This document shows, piece after piece, positions 54,735-62,923 of a DNA stretch of 64,000 nt (its first letter is position 1; each line of letters opens with the position of its first letter). The stretch comes from Paraliobacillus sp044383835 (lineage in GTDB: Bacteria; Bacillota; Bacilli; Bacillales; Amphibacillaceae): NCBI RefSeq assembly GCF_044383835.1, contig NZ_JBISEP010000011.1, positions 19,139 to 83,138 of the forward strand, given 5' to 3'. Made by a program: the position numbers and the translations under genes. The notes beneath the pieces were generated by a model, which did not search any database, had not been told where the DNA came from, and saw nothing but the letters and a program-made list of their open reading frames with translations.

Positions 54735-55364
54735 ATGAAAAAAGTACACATTTTCAACCATTCCTTAATCCAACATAAGCTTGGTATTGTCCGTGATAAA
54801 AGTACAGGTCCAAAAGATTTTCGTGAGTTAGTCGAGGAAATCTCTAAACTAATGGCATATGAAATTACACTTGATTTACCATTGATGGATGTTGAGATCG
54901 AGACACCAGTTTGCTCTACAACGGTTAAGCGCTTAAGTGGTAAAAAATTAGGTGTCATACCAATCATGCGTGCTGGTCTGGGCATGGTCGATGGTATTCT
55001 TAGTTTAATACCTGTTGCAAAAGTAGGACATATTGGCTTATATAGAGATCCTGAAACACTAGAAGCTGTAGAATATTATGCTAAGCTACCTGAAGATATT
55101 GGAGAGCGAGAGCTTATTGTCGTCGATCCAATGTTAGCTACTGGTGGGTCTGCATCTGCCGCTATTGACGCAATCAAAAAAAGAGGCGCTAAACACATCA
55201 AATTTCTTTGCCTCATTGCTGCGCAAGAAGGTATTGATAAAATTCATGAAGATCACCCGGAAATTCCAATCTACACTGGCTCTATCGATGATGGGTTAAA
55301 TGAAAAGAGCTACATCACACCTGGATTTGGCGATGCTGGTGATCGATTATTTGGCACAAAATAA
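54735..55364 (+). CDS. upp: uracil phosphoribosyltransferase
   Basis: 209-residue salvage enzyme: uracil plus PRPP to UMP and pyrophosphate. Seen: PIMRAGLGMVDGIL, PRPP-binding loop VVDPMLATGGSASAAIDAIK, and uracil-binding YITPGFGDAGDR. Length is typical. In most bacilli upp lies near glyA and the ATP synthase genes; this location beside a PucR regulator suggests a second copy or a rearrangement, which cannot be decided from the window. Confidence 0.95.
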   Translation: MKKVHIFNHSLIQHKLGIVRDKSTGPKDFRELVEEISKLMAYEITLDLPLMDVEIETPVCSTTVKRLSGKKLGVIPIMRAGLGMVDGILSLIPVAKVGHIGLYRDPETLEAVEYYAKLPEDIGERELIVVDPMLATGGSASAAIDAIKKRGAKHIKFLCLIAAQEGIDKIHEDHPEIPIYTGSIDDGLNEKSYITPGFGDAGDRLFGTK

Positions 55365-55380
55365 AAAATGATATGAATGT

Positions 55381-55420
55381 AAATGAGATTTATCACTTGT
55401 ATGGATGATAAATCTCATTT
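55381..55420. terminator. terminator after upp
   Basis: AAATGAGATTTATCA (55381-55395) pairs perfectly with TGATAAATCTCATTT (55406-55420). Confidence 0.8.
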
Positions 55421-55472
55421 CGTATTTCTTTAAAAATTCATTTGTCTTTTTACCATGCCTATAACCATTTCG

Positions 55473-55847
55473 TTACTTGATTGTACGAATATGAAAAATA
55501 AAATAATAATGTTTATAGAAGGCAATTAAAATTAACAAAATCTTCAACCAAACATAATCAACAATGAAGACAGATAAAAGAATCATGGAATCAGCCATAA
55601 TGTTAATCCAGATCTTTTTTCTAAGTGTAAGCGCCCGCTCTCTTAGAAATGGCTCTACTTCTTTTTGATATAACTTAGTCCCTTTAAACCAAGTATCTAA
55701 ACGATCAGATCCTCTAAAAAAGCAGATCGATGCTATGATTAAGAAAGGAATGCTAGGTAGCAATGGTAAGATGACTCCTAGAAATCCTATACTCATAAAG
55801 ATAAATCCAAAAAATATGTAAATAGCCTTTTTCAAAACTTGAAACAT
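55473..55847 (-). CDS. YbaN family (DUF454) membrane protein
   Basis: 124 residues with three or four membrane helices. KAIYIFFGFIFMSIGFLGVILPLLP, PFLIIASICFFRGS and Arg-rich loop RERALTLRKK match DUF454. Function unknown. Follows the SHOCT/metal module on the same strand but 146 bases from it. Confidence 0.83.
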   Translation of the reverse strand: MFQVLKKAIYIFFGFIFMSIGFLGVILPLLPSIPFLIIASICFFRGSDRLDTWFKGTKLYQKEVEPFLRERALTLRKKIWINIMADSMILLSVFIVDYVWLKILLILIAFYKHYYFIFHIRTIK

Positions 55848-55993
55848 ATCTATACTCCTTAAACATATATCTATTTACTATCAAGTATAATGAATTTACA
55901 CAAACAATGCTACTCAACTATTTTATAAAACATTTTCAGATAGTTACCTTGACTTGAAAGGAGCATAGCATCAAACACCTTGTAGCATTTTTT

Positions 55994-56302
55994 TTATGAT
56001 TTGATTATTTGTAGTATAGAATGTAATTCCTCTTGTGTAATTTCACCTCGAGCATAGCGTAATTTTACAATTTCTTCTGCCTCATTGACTACAAAATGTT
56101 GTTTTTTATTAGTTGAAAAGTTTTTTTGTTTGCGTCTTTTAAATATAACGAACAAAATGACCAATATTAGTATAAACGCAATAAAAATCAGAAAATAGTC
56201 AGTAAACATTCGATCGAACCAATTAAATCTTGAATGCATTCCATTATAACCGTGAAATCCTCCATTATTATGAAAGGACCCCATATGCCCGTGACTCATC
56301 AT
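55994..56302 (-). CDS. Met/His-rich SHOCT-domain membrane protein (second copy)
   Basis: About 102 residues: an N-terminus rich in Met, His, Gly and Asn (MMSHGHMGSFHNNGGFHG), one membrane helix (about 35-55), then a C-terminal SHOCT motif (EEIVKLRYARGEITQEELHSI). SHOCT is a short oligomerisation or membrane-protein tail domain. The His/Met-rich outer tail could bind copper (inference). The ATG at 56302 fits GAGGGA better than the one at 56308. A TTGTCA-N16-TATGAT promoter lies upstream. Confidence 0.8.
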   Translation of the reverse strand: MMSHGHMGSFHNNGGFHGYNGMHSRFNWFDRMFTDYFLIFIAFILILVILFVIFKRRKQKNFSTNKKQHFVVNEAEEIVKLRYARGEITQEELHSILQIIKS

Positions 56303-56359
56303 GTTCATTCCCTCTTTTCTGTTGATAATAGATGATTGCTATAACAACGCTTTTAATTT

Positions 56360-56387
56360 ATCATATTGTTTCCAAAATAGTTGACAA
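56360..56387 (-). promoter_or_regulatory. probable sigma-A promoter of the second SHOCT gene
   Basis: Minus strand: TTGTCA (56387-56382), 16 bases, TATGAT (56365-56360), about 55 bases before the start codon. Confidence 0.5.
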
Positions 56388-56575
56388 GTTGTTTACCTGT
56401 AATTAATAAGACATTTAAAAATAGTTAATATATTCTATTTGTTGGCTTGCACATTGCTCATTTATTTTTGGAGCTCGCCTTTTTGTTACAATGAAAAAGC
56501 AATCATAGATTGTTCAATTTCTACAATCTCTATTCTTGTCTAATAGAAGTTGCTATTAAAAACTATCTACCTTTG

Positions 56576-57076
56576 TTAGTTATGCATACTACTCATTCCT
56601 CTATATTTTTTGTTGGCATTTGTGTTGCGATGCATCCCTCTACTCCAGTCTTCATGATCTTGAGTATAAGAATTTTTATGCACCTCATTCATATATGTGC
56701 CCATTTGTTCATCATGGATTTGCTCCTGTTCCCTATCACTTTCCCTACTTTCAAAGGCTTCGGCATTCATCCATTTTTTCATCTTGTCATATGCTCGCGT
56801 TTTTTCTTGAAAATGATTTTGTCGATTTAACGGCTTATTTCTATTGTTTACTCTAAAGCTTCTCATATGATCAAAACTCATATTGTTATTTTTCATAAAA
56901 CTATCCATGTTTTTAAAATCTCCGGTGTGTGCCCAATCAATCATCTCTTCAAAATGAAACGCTTGTCTTTCAAATAGATTAGCTTGGTTTAGATCCTCTT
57001 CGCCGGAAAATAAAGATAACCCCACTCCGCTTGAAAAAGCTACCATTGCTGCTAACATTCCGTTAAGTATGTTCAT
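56576..57076 (-). CDS. Met/His/Asn-rich protein of unknown function
   Basis: 166 residues. A hydrophobic N-terminus (residues 3-22) could be a signal or anchor. The rest is very hydrophilic with many Met, His, Asn, Arg and Asp/Glu, including FKNMDSFMKNNNMSFDHMRSF and GMHRNTNANKKYRGMSSMH. No known family. Met/His content and place between two SHOCT genes suggest metal binding at the outer face (inference). AAGGAGACAG precedes the ATG at 57076. Confidence 0.7.
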   Translation of the reverse strand: MNILNGMLAAMVAFSSGVGLSLFSGEEDLNQANLFERQAFHFEEMIDWAHTGDFKNMDSFMKNNNMSFDHMRSFRVNNRNKPLNRQNHFQEKTRAYDKMKKWMNAEAFESRESDREQEQIHDEQMGTYMNEVHKNSYTQDHEDWSRGMHRNTNANKKYRGMSSMHN

Positions 57077-57124
57077 TTCTAAACTGTCTCCTTGTTGTGT
57101 TTTATCAATTAAAAATTGTAATTA

Positions 57125-57367
57125 TTACTTAATGTGTTGCTTTATTTGCTCAAATTCTTCAAAGGTTATTTCACCTTTTGCCAGTCTAATTTTAGCAATT
57201 TCTAACGCATTTGGTTCCATTTGTTGTTCATTTTTTTTCTGATTAGATGCTTGTTGGCTATTAACTCCTAAATAAATGAGATAGCCTACTAATAAAATGA
57301 TGACAACCATCATAAATAATCCACCTCCAAGTCCAAACATTCCTGAACCATGTCCTATTCCCATCAT
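57125..57367 (-). CDS. SHOCT-domain membrane protein (first copy)
   Basis: 80 residues: Met/Gly/His N-terminus (MMGIGHGSGMFGLGGG), one membrane helix (about 17-34), linker, and C-terminal SHOCT motif (ALEIAKIRLAKGEITFEEFEQIK). First gene after the methyltransferase terminator, preceded by 11-bp-phased CATAA repeats, the likely target of the nearby two-component system. GGAGTGG precedes the ATG. Confidence 0.83.
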   Translation of the reverse strand: MMGIGHGSGMFGLGGGLFMMVVIILLVGYLIYLGVNSQQASNQKKNEQQMEPNALEIAKIRLAKGEITFEEFEQIKQHIK

Positions 57368-57416
57368 CTCTTACCACTCCTTTCATTACTTATATTACTT
57401 GCTAATAATGTAGATT

Positions 57417-57443
57417 TTATGAGTAACTTATGTGAATGTTATG
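57417..57443 (-). promoter_or_regulatory. 11-bp-phased CATAA repeats (candidate response-regulator operator)
   Basis: On the minus strand CATAA occurs three times with exact 11-base spacing (plus-strand TTATG at 57417, 57428 and 57439), 50-76 bases before the SHOCT start. Phased direct repeats are typical for OmpR-type regulators. Confidence 0.5.
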
Positions 57444-57470
57444 AAGATTTTTTGAGTCATATCTGAAATA

Positions 57471-57508
57471 AAAATGAGACGAGGGGTTTGTTTCCCCTCA
57501 TCTCATTA
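57471..57508. terminator. terminator between methyltransferase and SHOCT genes
   Basis: AATGAGA-CGAGGGG pairs with CCCCTC-ATCTCATT; the minus-strand tail is TTTTTATTTC. Confidence 0.85.
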
Positions 57509-58123
57509 TTTATTTGGATTTATTACAATCTTTCTAACAATGCTAGAAAAAAGATACTCTTGCTCTTCTATTACTAGATCTGCTTTCTTAATATTATCCA
57601 TCGTTCTTCGATTAATGTTTGCTCCCCACATATTTACGGAAATTGGATTTAGTATATCCATAATCTTCCCAACCGCTTCATTGTCACTTCTCATATGTTC
57701 TAATAAAATTATTTTCCCACCTGGTTTACATACTCTTCGCATTTCCTTTAATCCTTGAATTGGATCAGGTACCGAGCAATAAACACAAGTAGCTATAACA
57801 TAATCAAAAGTATTGTCTCGAAAGCCCATTTGTTGCGCATTCGTTTCCATTAATGTAACTGGATAAGGTAGTTTGAGTGTATCTACCTTTTGTTGGGCAC
57901 GCGTTAGCATTCCAGAACTAAAATCAATACCTGTCAACCGTATATCATTCGGATAGAATGGTAAATTAGACCCCGTACCTACACCGACTTCTAATACATT
58001 TCCTGATACATGTTCAAGTAAATCTTTTCGCCAACGTTCCTTGATCATTATATCCATCCAATCGTATACCTTCGACACCCGATCATACCGTTTCTTAATC
58101 GTTTCGGTTAATTTTTGATCCAT
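57506..58123 (-). CDS. class I SAM-dependent methyltransferase (UbiE-like)
   Basis: 205 residues. SAM-binding motif I VLEVGVGTGSNLPFY, motif II LTGIDFSSGML, DYVIATCVYCSVPDP, and LLEHMRSDNE. N-terminus YDRVSKVYDWMD resembles UbiE/phospholipid N-methyltransferase types. Third gene after the response regulator and histidine kinase on the same strand, 33 bases from the kinase, so probably co-transcribed. Substrate (lipid, quinone or other) unknown. Confidence 0.85.
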   Translation of the reverse strand: MDQKLTETIKKRYDRVSKVYDWMDIMIKERWRKDLLEHVSGNVLEVGVGTGSNLPFYPNDIRLTGIDFSSGMLTRAQQKVDTLKLPYPVTLMETNAQQMGFRDNTFDYVIATCVYCSVPDPIQGLKEMRRVCKPGGKIILLEHMRSDNEAVGKIMDILNPISVNMWGANINRRTMDNIKKADLVIEEQEYLFSSIVRKIVINPNK

Positions 58124-58156
58124 ATATACGACATCACTCCTAATATAAAAATCCCC

Positions 58157-59530
58157 TTACTCAACTGGAAACTGTACACTTACAGTTGTTCCAACACCTA
58201 ACTCACTCGCTATCTTAATTTTCCCATCATGCGCTTCTACAAGAGCTTTAACAATCGATAACCCAATACCGATTCCTCCTGTTTTACGATCGCGCGATTT
58301 ATCCCCTCGATAAAACCTTTCATATAAAAATGGTAGATCATCTTTCTTAATTCCTTCTCCTTGATCTTGAACGATAAAAGTAAGTTCACTAGCTGTTCCC
58401 TTGAGATAAATAAAAACACTTTTCCCTTCTGGCGTGTATTGCAACGCATTGTTGACTAAATTGGTTAAAATTTGGATGATCTTATCACGATCTCCGAAGA
58501 ACCAACGTTGATCTTTAGGATAATCAACCTTTAAATTCACTCCTTTCTTCAAAAATAAGGAGCTAAATTGATTATCTATAGATGTTAAAAGTTTTCCTAC
58601 TTCAATTTTTGTTTTATCTAATCTAATTTGAGGGTTTTCAGCAGCAATTAATTTTTCTAATTCATTAACTAACCGAACTAATCGCATCAGTTCTTCATGG
58701 CACTGTCCTAATTTATTGGAATCAGGCTCCCATATACCATCTTGAAAGGCTTCAATATGACTTCTTAACGTAGCAAGCGGTGTCCTAAGTTCATGAGCAA
58801 AATTTGCTGTGAATTGCTTACGTAACATTTCTTCTTTTGCTAATGATTCAGCTAATTGATTAAAAGACTCACCTAAAGGGCGCATTTCATCAGTTAATTC
58901 ATGAACAGGTACTCGACTTCTCCATTGCGATTTTCGTAATCCAGTAACTGCATGAATGATCTTCTTAAGTCCTCCTGTCAATCGATTAGAAAACAATAAA
59001 CTGAATAATACCGATAATACCACTGTAATAATTACCGCAAGAACAATGTTTCTTTTAATTTCATTTAAAAAAATAAAGTCCTCCCCCGTTAAATTTTCGG
59101 GATAAAAAACAACCAATGTTCCAACAGTACGTCCATTGCTACTTAAGGAATAGGTATCAGATTGGTAATCATCTGTCTTATCCGACTTTGAACCGTGCAT
59201 TCGATTCATCATTCCCATCATAGAATGAGCCGAAGTAGTATCTAATAATAAATTACCATCACTATCATAAAGTTGATAATACAAATCTTCTGTCATTGCA
59301 TGTCGATGCGTGATATCATCTATTTGGTCATTGATTAATTCACCATTTCTTTCATATTGTGAAAGGGCTATTTGTTTAATTTCTGCTATTTGTTCTTCTC
59401 TACTTTTTTTAAGATAATTAGAAAATTGATTTTCCACACCGAAAAAAATAGTAAAACTAGTAATAAAAACGCCACTTAAAGAAACGATTAAGAGATAAAT
59501 AAATATTCTTGATCTAAAGGTTAGGTTCAT
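58157..59530 (-). CDS. sensor histidine kinase with Met/His-rich sensory domain
   Basis: 457 residues. Membrane helix 1 (about 8-30), an extracytoplasmic domain of about 130 residues, helix 2 (about 164-184), HAMP, H-box FTANFAHELRTPLATL (phospho-His), N-box LVNNALQYTPEG, G boxes QDQGEGI and TGGIGIGLSI. The outer domain contains THRHAM and the cluster HSMMGMMNRMH (about 102-112), reminiscent of copper or silver ligands as in CusS. GGGGGAGAAAAGG precedes the ATG at 59530, which overlaps the response-regulator end. Confidence 0.92.
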   Translation of the reverse strand: MNLTFRSRIFIYLLIVSLSGVFITSFTIFFGVENQFSNYLKKSREEQIAEIKQIALSQYERNGELINDQIDDITHRHAMTEDLYYQLYDSDGNLLLDTTSAHSMMGMMNRMHGSKSDKTDDYQSDTYSLSSNGRTVGTLVVFYPENLTGEDFIFLNEIKRNIVLAVIITVVLSVLFSLLFSNRLTGGLKKIIHAVTGLRKSQWRSRVPVHELTDEMRPLGESFNQLAESLAKEEMLRKQFTANFAHELRTPLATLRSHIEAFQDGIWEPDSNKLGQCHEELMRLVRLVNELEKLIAAENPQIRLDKTKIEVGKLLTSIDNQFSSLFLKKGVNLKVDYPKDQRWFFGDRDKIIQILTNLVNNALQYTPEGKSVFIYLKGTASELTFIVQDQGEGIKKDDLPFLYERFYRGDKSRDRKTGGIGIGLSIVKALVEAHDGKIKIASELGVGTTVSVQFPVE

Positions 59531-60221
59531 CCTTTTCTCCCCCAAACTTATATCCCATTCCAAATACGGTAAGAATAAATTCTGGCCGACGCGTATCTGT
59601 CTCGATTTTTTTACGCAAATTTTTTATGTGCGTATCAATGCTTCTCTCGTATCCTTCAAAATAGATATCATCTTCTTGTATTTTTTCAAGTAAATCAGCT
59701 CTGCTGTAAACTCTACCAGGATAGCTCGCCATTGTTATTAAAATTTTATATTCATTTGGAGTGAGAGATAGTATCTCAGAATGTAATTTCACTTCTTTTT
59801 TAACATGATCAATCATTAGTTTTTGCTCATTAAAACTGAGTTGTTTTGCATTCGTCAGCTGCTGTGTTCTTCTTAACAAAGCTTTCACTCTCACGACTAC
59901 TTCTCTCGGGCTAAATGGCTTTGTAACATAGTCATCCGCTCCAATAACAATCCCATTAATTAAATCATCCTCAGAAGATTTAGCGGTAAGCATAATAATT
60001 GGTACATTACTATCTTTCCTTACTAACCGGCAAACCTCTTCACCCGAAATATCCGGTAACATTAAATCTAACACAATTAAATCTGGTCGATGTTCTTTTA
60101 CTTGCTTTAGTGCATCAATGCCATTAGAAGCAAAAAACATTTCCCATCCTTCTTTTTCGAAGTAGGCTTCCAACACCTCACGTATTACTTTTTCATCATC
60201 AACTACAAGTATTTTAGCCAT
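59514..60221 (-). CDS. OmpR-family response regulator
   Basis: 235 residues. Receiver domain (1-120): acidic pair VVDDE, phospho-Asp in LIVLDLMLPDISG, TAKSSE, and switch Lys in VTKPFSPRE. C-terminal winged helix (about 135-230) with LTPNEYKILITMASYPGRVYSRADLLEKI and RSIDTHIKNLRKKIE. GAGGTGATTGT precedes the ATG at 60221. First gene of the regulator-kinase-methyltransferase transcript; a phased-repeat operator lies directly upstream, so autoregulation is likely. Confidence 0.94.
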   Translation of the reverse strand: MAKILVVDDEKVIREVLEAYFEKEGWEMFFASNGIDALKQVKEHRPDLIVLDLMLPDISGEEVCRLVRKDSNVPIIMLTAKSSEDDLINGIVIGADDYVTKPFSPREVVVRVKALLRRTQQLTNAKQLSFNEQKLMIDHVKKEVKLHSEILSLTPNEYKILITMASYPGRVYSRADLLEKIQEDDIYFEGYERSIDTHIKNLRKKIETDTRRPEFILTVFGMGYKFGGEKDEPNL

Positions 60222-60275
60222 ACAATCACCTCTCATATGCATATTATCACCTTCTATAGAAAAAAAGATAATCTC

Positions 60276-60313
60276 CACAACTTCTACACAATTTAAACAT
60301 AGAAACTACATAT
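60276..60313 (+). promoter_or_regulatory. 11-bp-phased CACAA/CATAG repeats in the divergent promoter region
   Basis: CACAA (60276), CACAA (60287), CATAG (60298) and CATAT (60309) recur with exact 11-base period, 46-83 bases upstream of the small exported-peptide gene and overlapping the promoter of the response regulator. Same spacing and distance as the repeats at 57417-57443. Confidence 0.5.
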
Positions 60314-60358
60314 GTTATCGATAGAATACATGTAAGAAAGAAAGGAGATGGAAACGAA

Positions 60359-60556
60359 ATGAAAAAAATTATAGTAAGTTTATTGGGTGCGATAGTAATT
60401 ATAGGGGGAGCAGCCACCTATACATTTGCACATTCCAATAACAATTTCAATAATAACGAACGTTTTAATTATGAAGAAATGAGGCCATATATACAAGAAA
60501 TGCATCCTAATTGGTCAAATCAACAGCAAAGAAAAATGTTTGAACTCTGCCATTAA
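60359..60556 (+). CDS. small exported peptide, divergent from the two-component system
   Basis: 65 residues: signal peptide (residues 1-24, ending TYTFAHS), an Asn-rich stretch (NNNFNNNERFN), then YEEMRPYIQEMHPNWS and a C-terminal MFELCH. Met, His and a single terminal Cys-His pair could bind metal. It ends abruptly and may be a shortened member of a longer family. AAAGGAGATGG precedes the ATG. Likely target of the neighbouring regulator. Confidence 0.7.
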   Translation: MKKIIVSLLGAIVIIGGAATYTFAHSNNNFNNNERFNYEEMRPYIQEMHPNWSNQQQRKMFELCH

Positions 60557-60945
60557 ATTAAGAACGAGTTAGCATACATCTATATATTTAACATTATTAA
60601 GAAGTGACTAGACACAGATACAGCTTATGTTCTATATCTTATAGCCCTAAGCCACTTAATTATTTTCAACCAGCTTACATTCGATATATTACGAAAGAAC
60701 TATTTATTTTCTTCCTCAAAATTGATGTTTATAACAATAATGAATGGGAATATTGAGGAATAAGTATTCTTACTAGGCATGCATGTCTAGAAAACTGCTA
60801 CATCATTCAGGTGGCAATGTTTCAGCAGCGTATACGTAACTGCCAATTAAAATAAAAAATCTAATGTGCAATAAAAGCAATTCCTACTGGTTTAAGAAAC
60901 GATAAAATTTATTGTGAAAAATCTACGATAATAGGAGGAAAAACA
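60557..60945. other. gene-free stretch between the exported peptide and lipoprotein genes
   Basis: About 390 bases, A/T-rich, stops in all frames. I see no long hairpin, repeat or RNA family; it must contain the lipoprotein promoter, but none stands out. Confidence 0.5.
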
Positions 60946-61521
60946 TTGAACAAATTTAAAATTACACTAATTTCTATGGTAAGTATACTAATTTTAGCAG
61001 CTTGTGGTGGAGAAAACGATCCAGAAGAAACTACAGAAACTAAACCGCAGAGTGAAGAACAAGCAGACAATGAACATGCTGACATGAACATGACAGGCTC
61101 TGGCGATGTTCCAGAAGGATTAGAAGAAGCTGAAAATCCAACATATGAAGTTGGCAGTCAAGCTACCATTGAAAAAGATCATATGGATGGTATGAAGGGT
61201 GCTCAAGCAACCATTGTTGGTGCATATGATACTACCGTATATACTGTTTCTTACACGCCAACAACTGGTGGAGAAAGAGTAACAGACCATAAATGGGTGA
61301 TACATGAAGAATTAAAAGATCTGTCAGAAGAACCTTTAGAACCAGGCGAAGAAGCAACCATTCAAGCAAGTCATATGGAAGGCATGGATGGAGCAACAGC
61401 AACGATCGACTCTGCAAAGCAAACCACCGTTTATATGGTTGATTTCACATTGACTACATCTGGAGAAAAAGTGACAAACCATAAGTGGGTAACAGAAGAT
61501 GAGCTTTCATCTGCTAAATAA
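60946..61521 (+). CDS. YdhK family lipoprotein (DUF1541, CopL-like)
   Basis: 191 residues. Lipoprotein signal with lipobox LILAACGG (Cys20), an acidic linker, and two DUF1541 repeats (about 72-125 and 136-190), each containing HM(D/E)GM(K/D)GA.AT and TTGGERVT/TTSGEKVT with DHKWV/NHKWV. YdhK-type lipoprotein CopL of Staphylococcus aureus binds copper at the cell surface. His-Met pairs in each repeat fit that role. TTG start after GGAGGAAAAACA. Third element of the proposed metal module. Confidence 0.88.
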   Translation: MNKFKITLISMVSILILAACGGENDPEETTETKPQSEEQADNEHADMNMTGSGDVPEGLEEAENPTYEVGSQATIEKDHMDGMKGAQATIVGAYDTTVYTVSYTPTTGGERVTDHKWVIHEELKDLSEEPLEPGEEATIQASHMEGMDGATATIDSAKQTTVYMVDFTLTTSGEKVTNHKWVTEDELSSAK

Positions 61522-61698
61522 TTGCAAAGTATAAAAATAGTTTATTAGCGCACAAAGCGTATGAAGTAAAATTGAAGAAATACTTTTACATCTACAGAAT
61601 GTGAGCCACGGTCAACGAAATGTAATCTAACATTTAAGCTAACTGTGGCTCGATTTGTTTATGGAAAAATCACGCGTGTCTGTTAATGAAAACTTCAC

Positions 61699-62796
61699 TT
61701 ATTTTATAAACTGTTTTCTTAAGGAAACAGCTACAAGGTGTGTTCGATTTCTCGCCTCCAACTTATACATCAGTTGACTAATATAATCTCGAACAGTATG
61801 CTCGCTCAAAAGTAACTCCAATCCTATTTCTTTATTGTCAAACCCTTCACCTAATAAATTCAAAACATCTTTTTCACGCTCTGAAAGTAATAGAGGCTCT
61901 CTTGTAAATTCATAGTAACCAATTCTATTTATATAGACACCTAACAACCTTCCAATTTCTTCTAGATATTCTAGCGATTCAGAAGATTGATAACAATCCT
62001 CACCAATATTGTCTAATACCATCCACCCAAACATCTCTTCATGTGAATAGACAGGAACAATAACTACCGAAGAAAGCTGGAATGCAGCAATCATATCTTC
62101 TTCAAAAAAAAATCGTGGATCTTTAATCAATAAAGCTTTCTTTGAATGATAAGTATGGGTAAATGGTTTTTGTGAGAGTAAAGGTTCTCGAAGTTTTTTT
62201 ATCTTATTCATTTCTTCTCCAAATACTCCAACGACTTCTCGTGTTTCTGGAATATACGAATAATATGAACTCCTCTTAAAAGAAAATTTTTCTTCAATTT
62301 TTTTTAATGTATGGACTATCCCTTGATATCCTTCATGAGTAATTAAAATTTCTAAAATATCAATAAGTGAATCTTTTTTACTTTTTGATTTTTCAGGAAC
62401 AAATTTTATATTAGAGGTTTTTAGGGTAATGAATATAATTTCAAGTAATATATGTAATTCCTTCTTTATATTATGTTGAACCGAAACATCATCACAAAAT
62501 GTAGCAATTGCTTTACCTAGAACTTCTTCAATAATTCGTATACCTTCTGTTGTTAAGAAAAAATGATGCCTCTCAAACCATATTTCAAGAACATTTTTTA
62601 TCATGTCAGCGGGGGGGCTATTGGCTGCTCTATTCAATACTTGAATAAATGATTCAGTCATAAATGAATATATGTCACATTGATCATTTGTAAACGAAGT
62701 ATTAAAATATATGTAATTCGTAGTGAATTTTTGTATTTCTTTATTATGAAGCTTAATAAATGTAGCAAGCGACTCGATTTTCTGTTCTTCCTTCAT
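61699..62796 (-). CDS. GAF-like sensor with LuxR-type HTH (transcription regulator)
   Basis: About 365 residues: helical N-terminal region (1-160), a GAF-like domain (about 160-300; SSVVIVPVYSHEEMFGWMVLDN), and a C-terminal LuxR/GerE HTH (LLSEREKDVLNLLGEGFDNKEIGLELLLSEHTVRDYISQLMYKL). No phospho-Asp receiver. It presumably senses a small molecule. The gene is followed by the SDR gene on the same strand but upstream of it, so linkage is unclear. ATG at 62796 follows AAGGTGA. A run of seven C (plus-strand 62611-62617) lies in the coding region. Confidence 0.85.
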   Translation of the reverse strand: MKEEQKIESLATFIKLHNKEIQKFTTNYIYFNTSFTNDQCDIYSFMTESFIQVLNRAANSPPADMIKNVLEIWFERHHFFLTTEGIRIIEEVLGKAIATFCDDVSVQHNIKKELHILLEIIFITLKTSNIKFVPEKSKSKKDSLIDILEILITHEGYQGIVHTLKKIEEKFSFKRSSYYSYIPETREVVGVFGEEMNKIKKLREPLLSQKPFTHTYHSKKALLIKDPRFFFEEDMIAAFQLSSVVIVPVYSHEEMFGWMVLDNIGEDCYQSSESLEYLEEIGRLLGVYINRIGYYEFTREPLLLSEREKDVLNLLGEGFDNKEIGLELLLSEHTVRDYISQLMYKLEARNRTHLVAVSLRKQFIK

Positions 62797-62862
62797 TCGT
62801 ATCACCTTCTTACCTTCAGTATATCTTTATGAAAACATATCTTCAATTAAAGATACTTATGA

Positions 62863-62900
62863 AAAAAGTCCCTTAAGATTATAAACCTTAAGAGACTTTT
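62863..62900. terminator. terminator between SDR and LuxR-type genes
   Basis: AAAAGTC-C-CTTAAG and CTTAAG-A-GACTTTT form a stem around ATTATAAAC; T-rich on both strands. It ends the SDR transcript, separating it from the regulator gene downstream. Confidence 0.8.
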
Positions 62901-62923
62901 GTAATAGATAACTATTTTGAAAA

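Noticed and set aside
56396..56405. CopY-type operator suggested by TTACCTGTAA upstream of the second SHOCT gene
   Set aside because: It does not match TACANNTGTA and no CopY or CsoR gene is nearby; a ten-base palindrome is expected by chance in such A/T-rich sequence.
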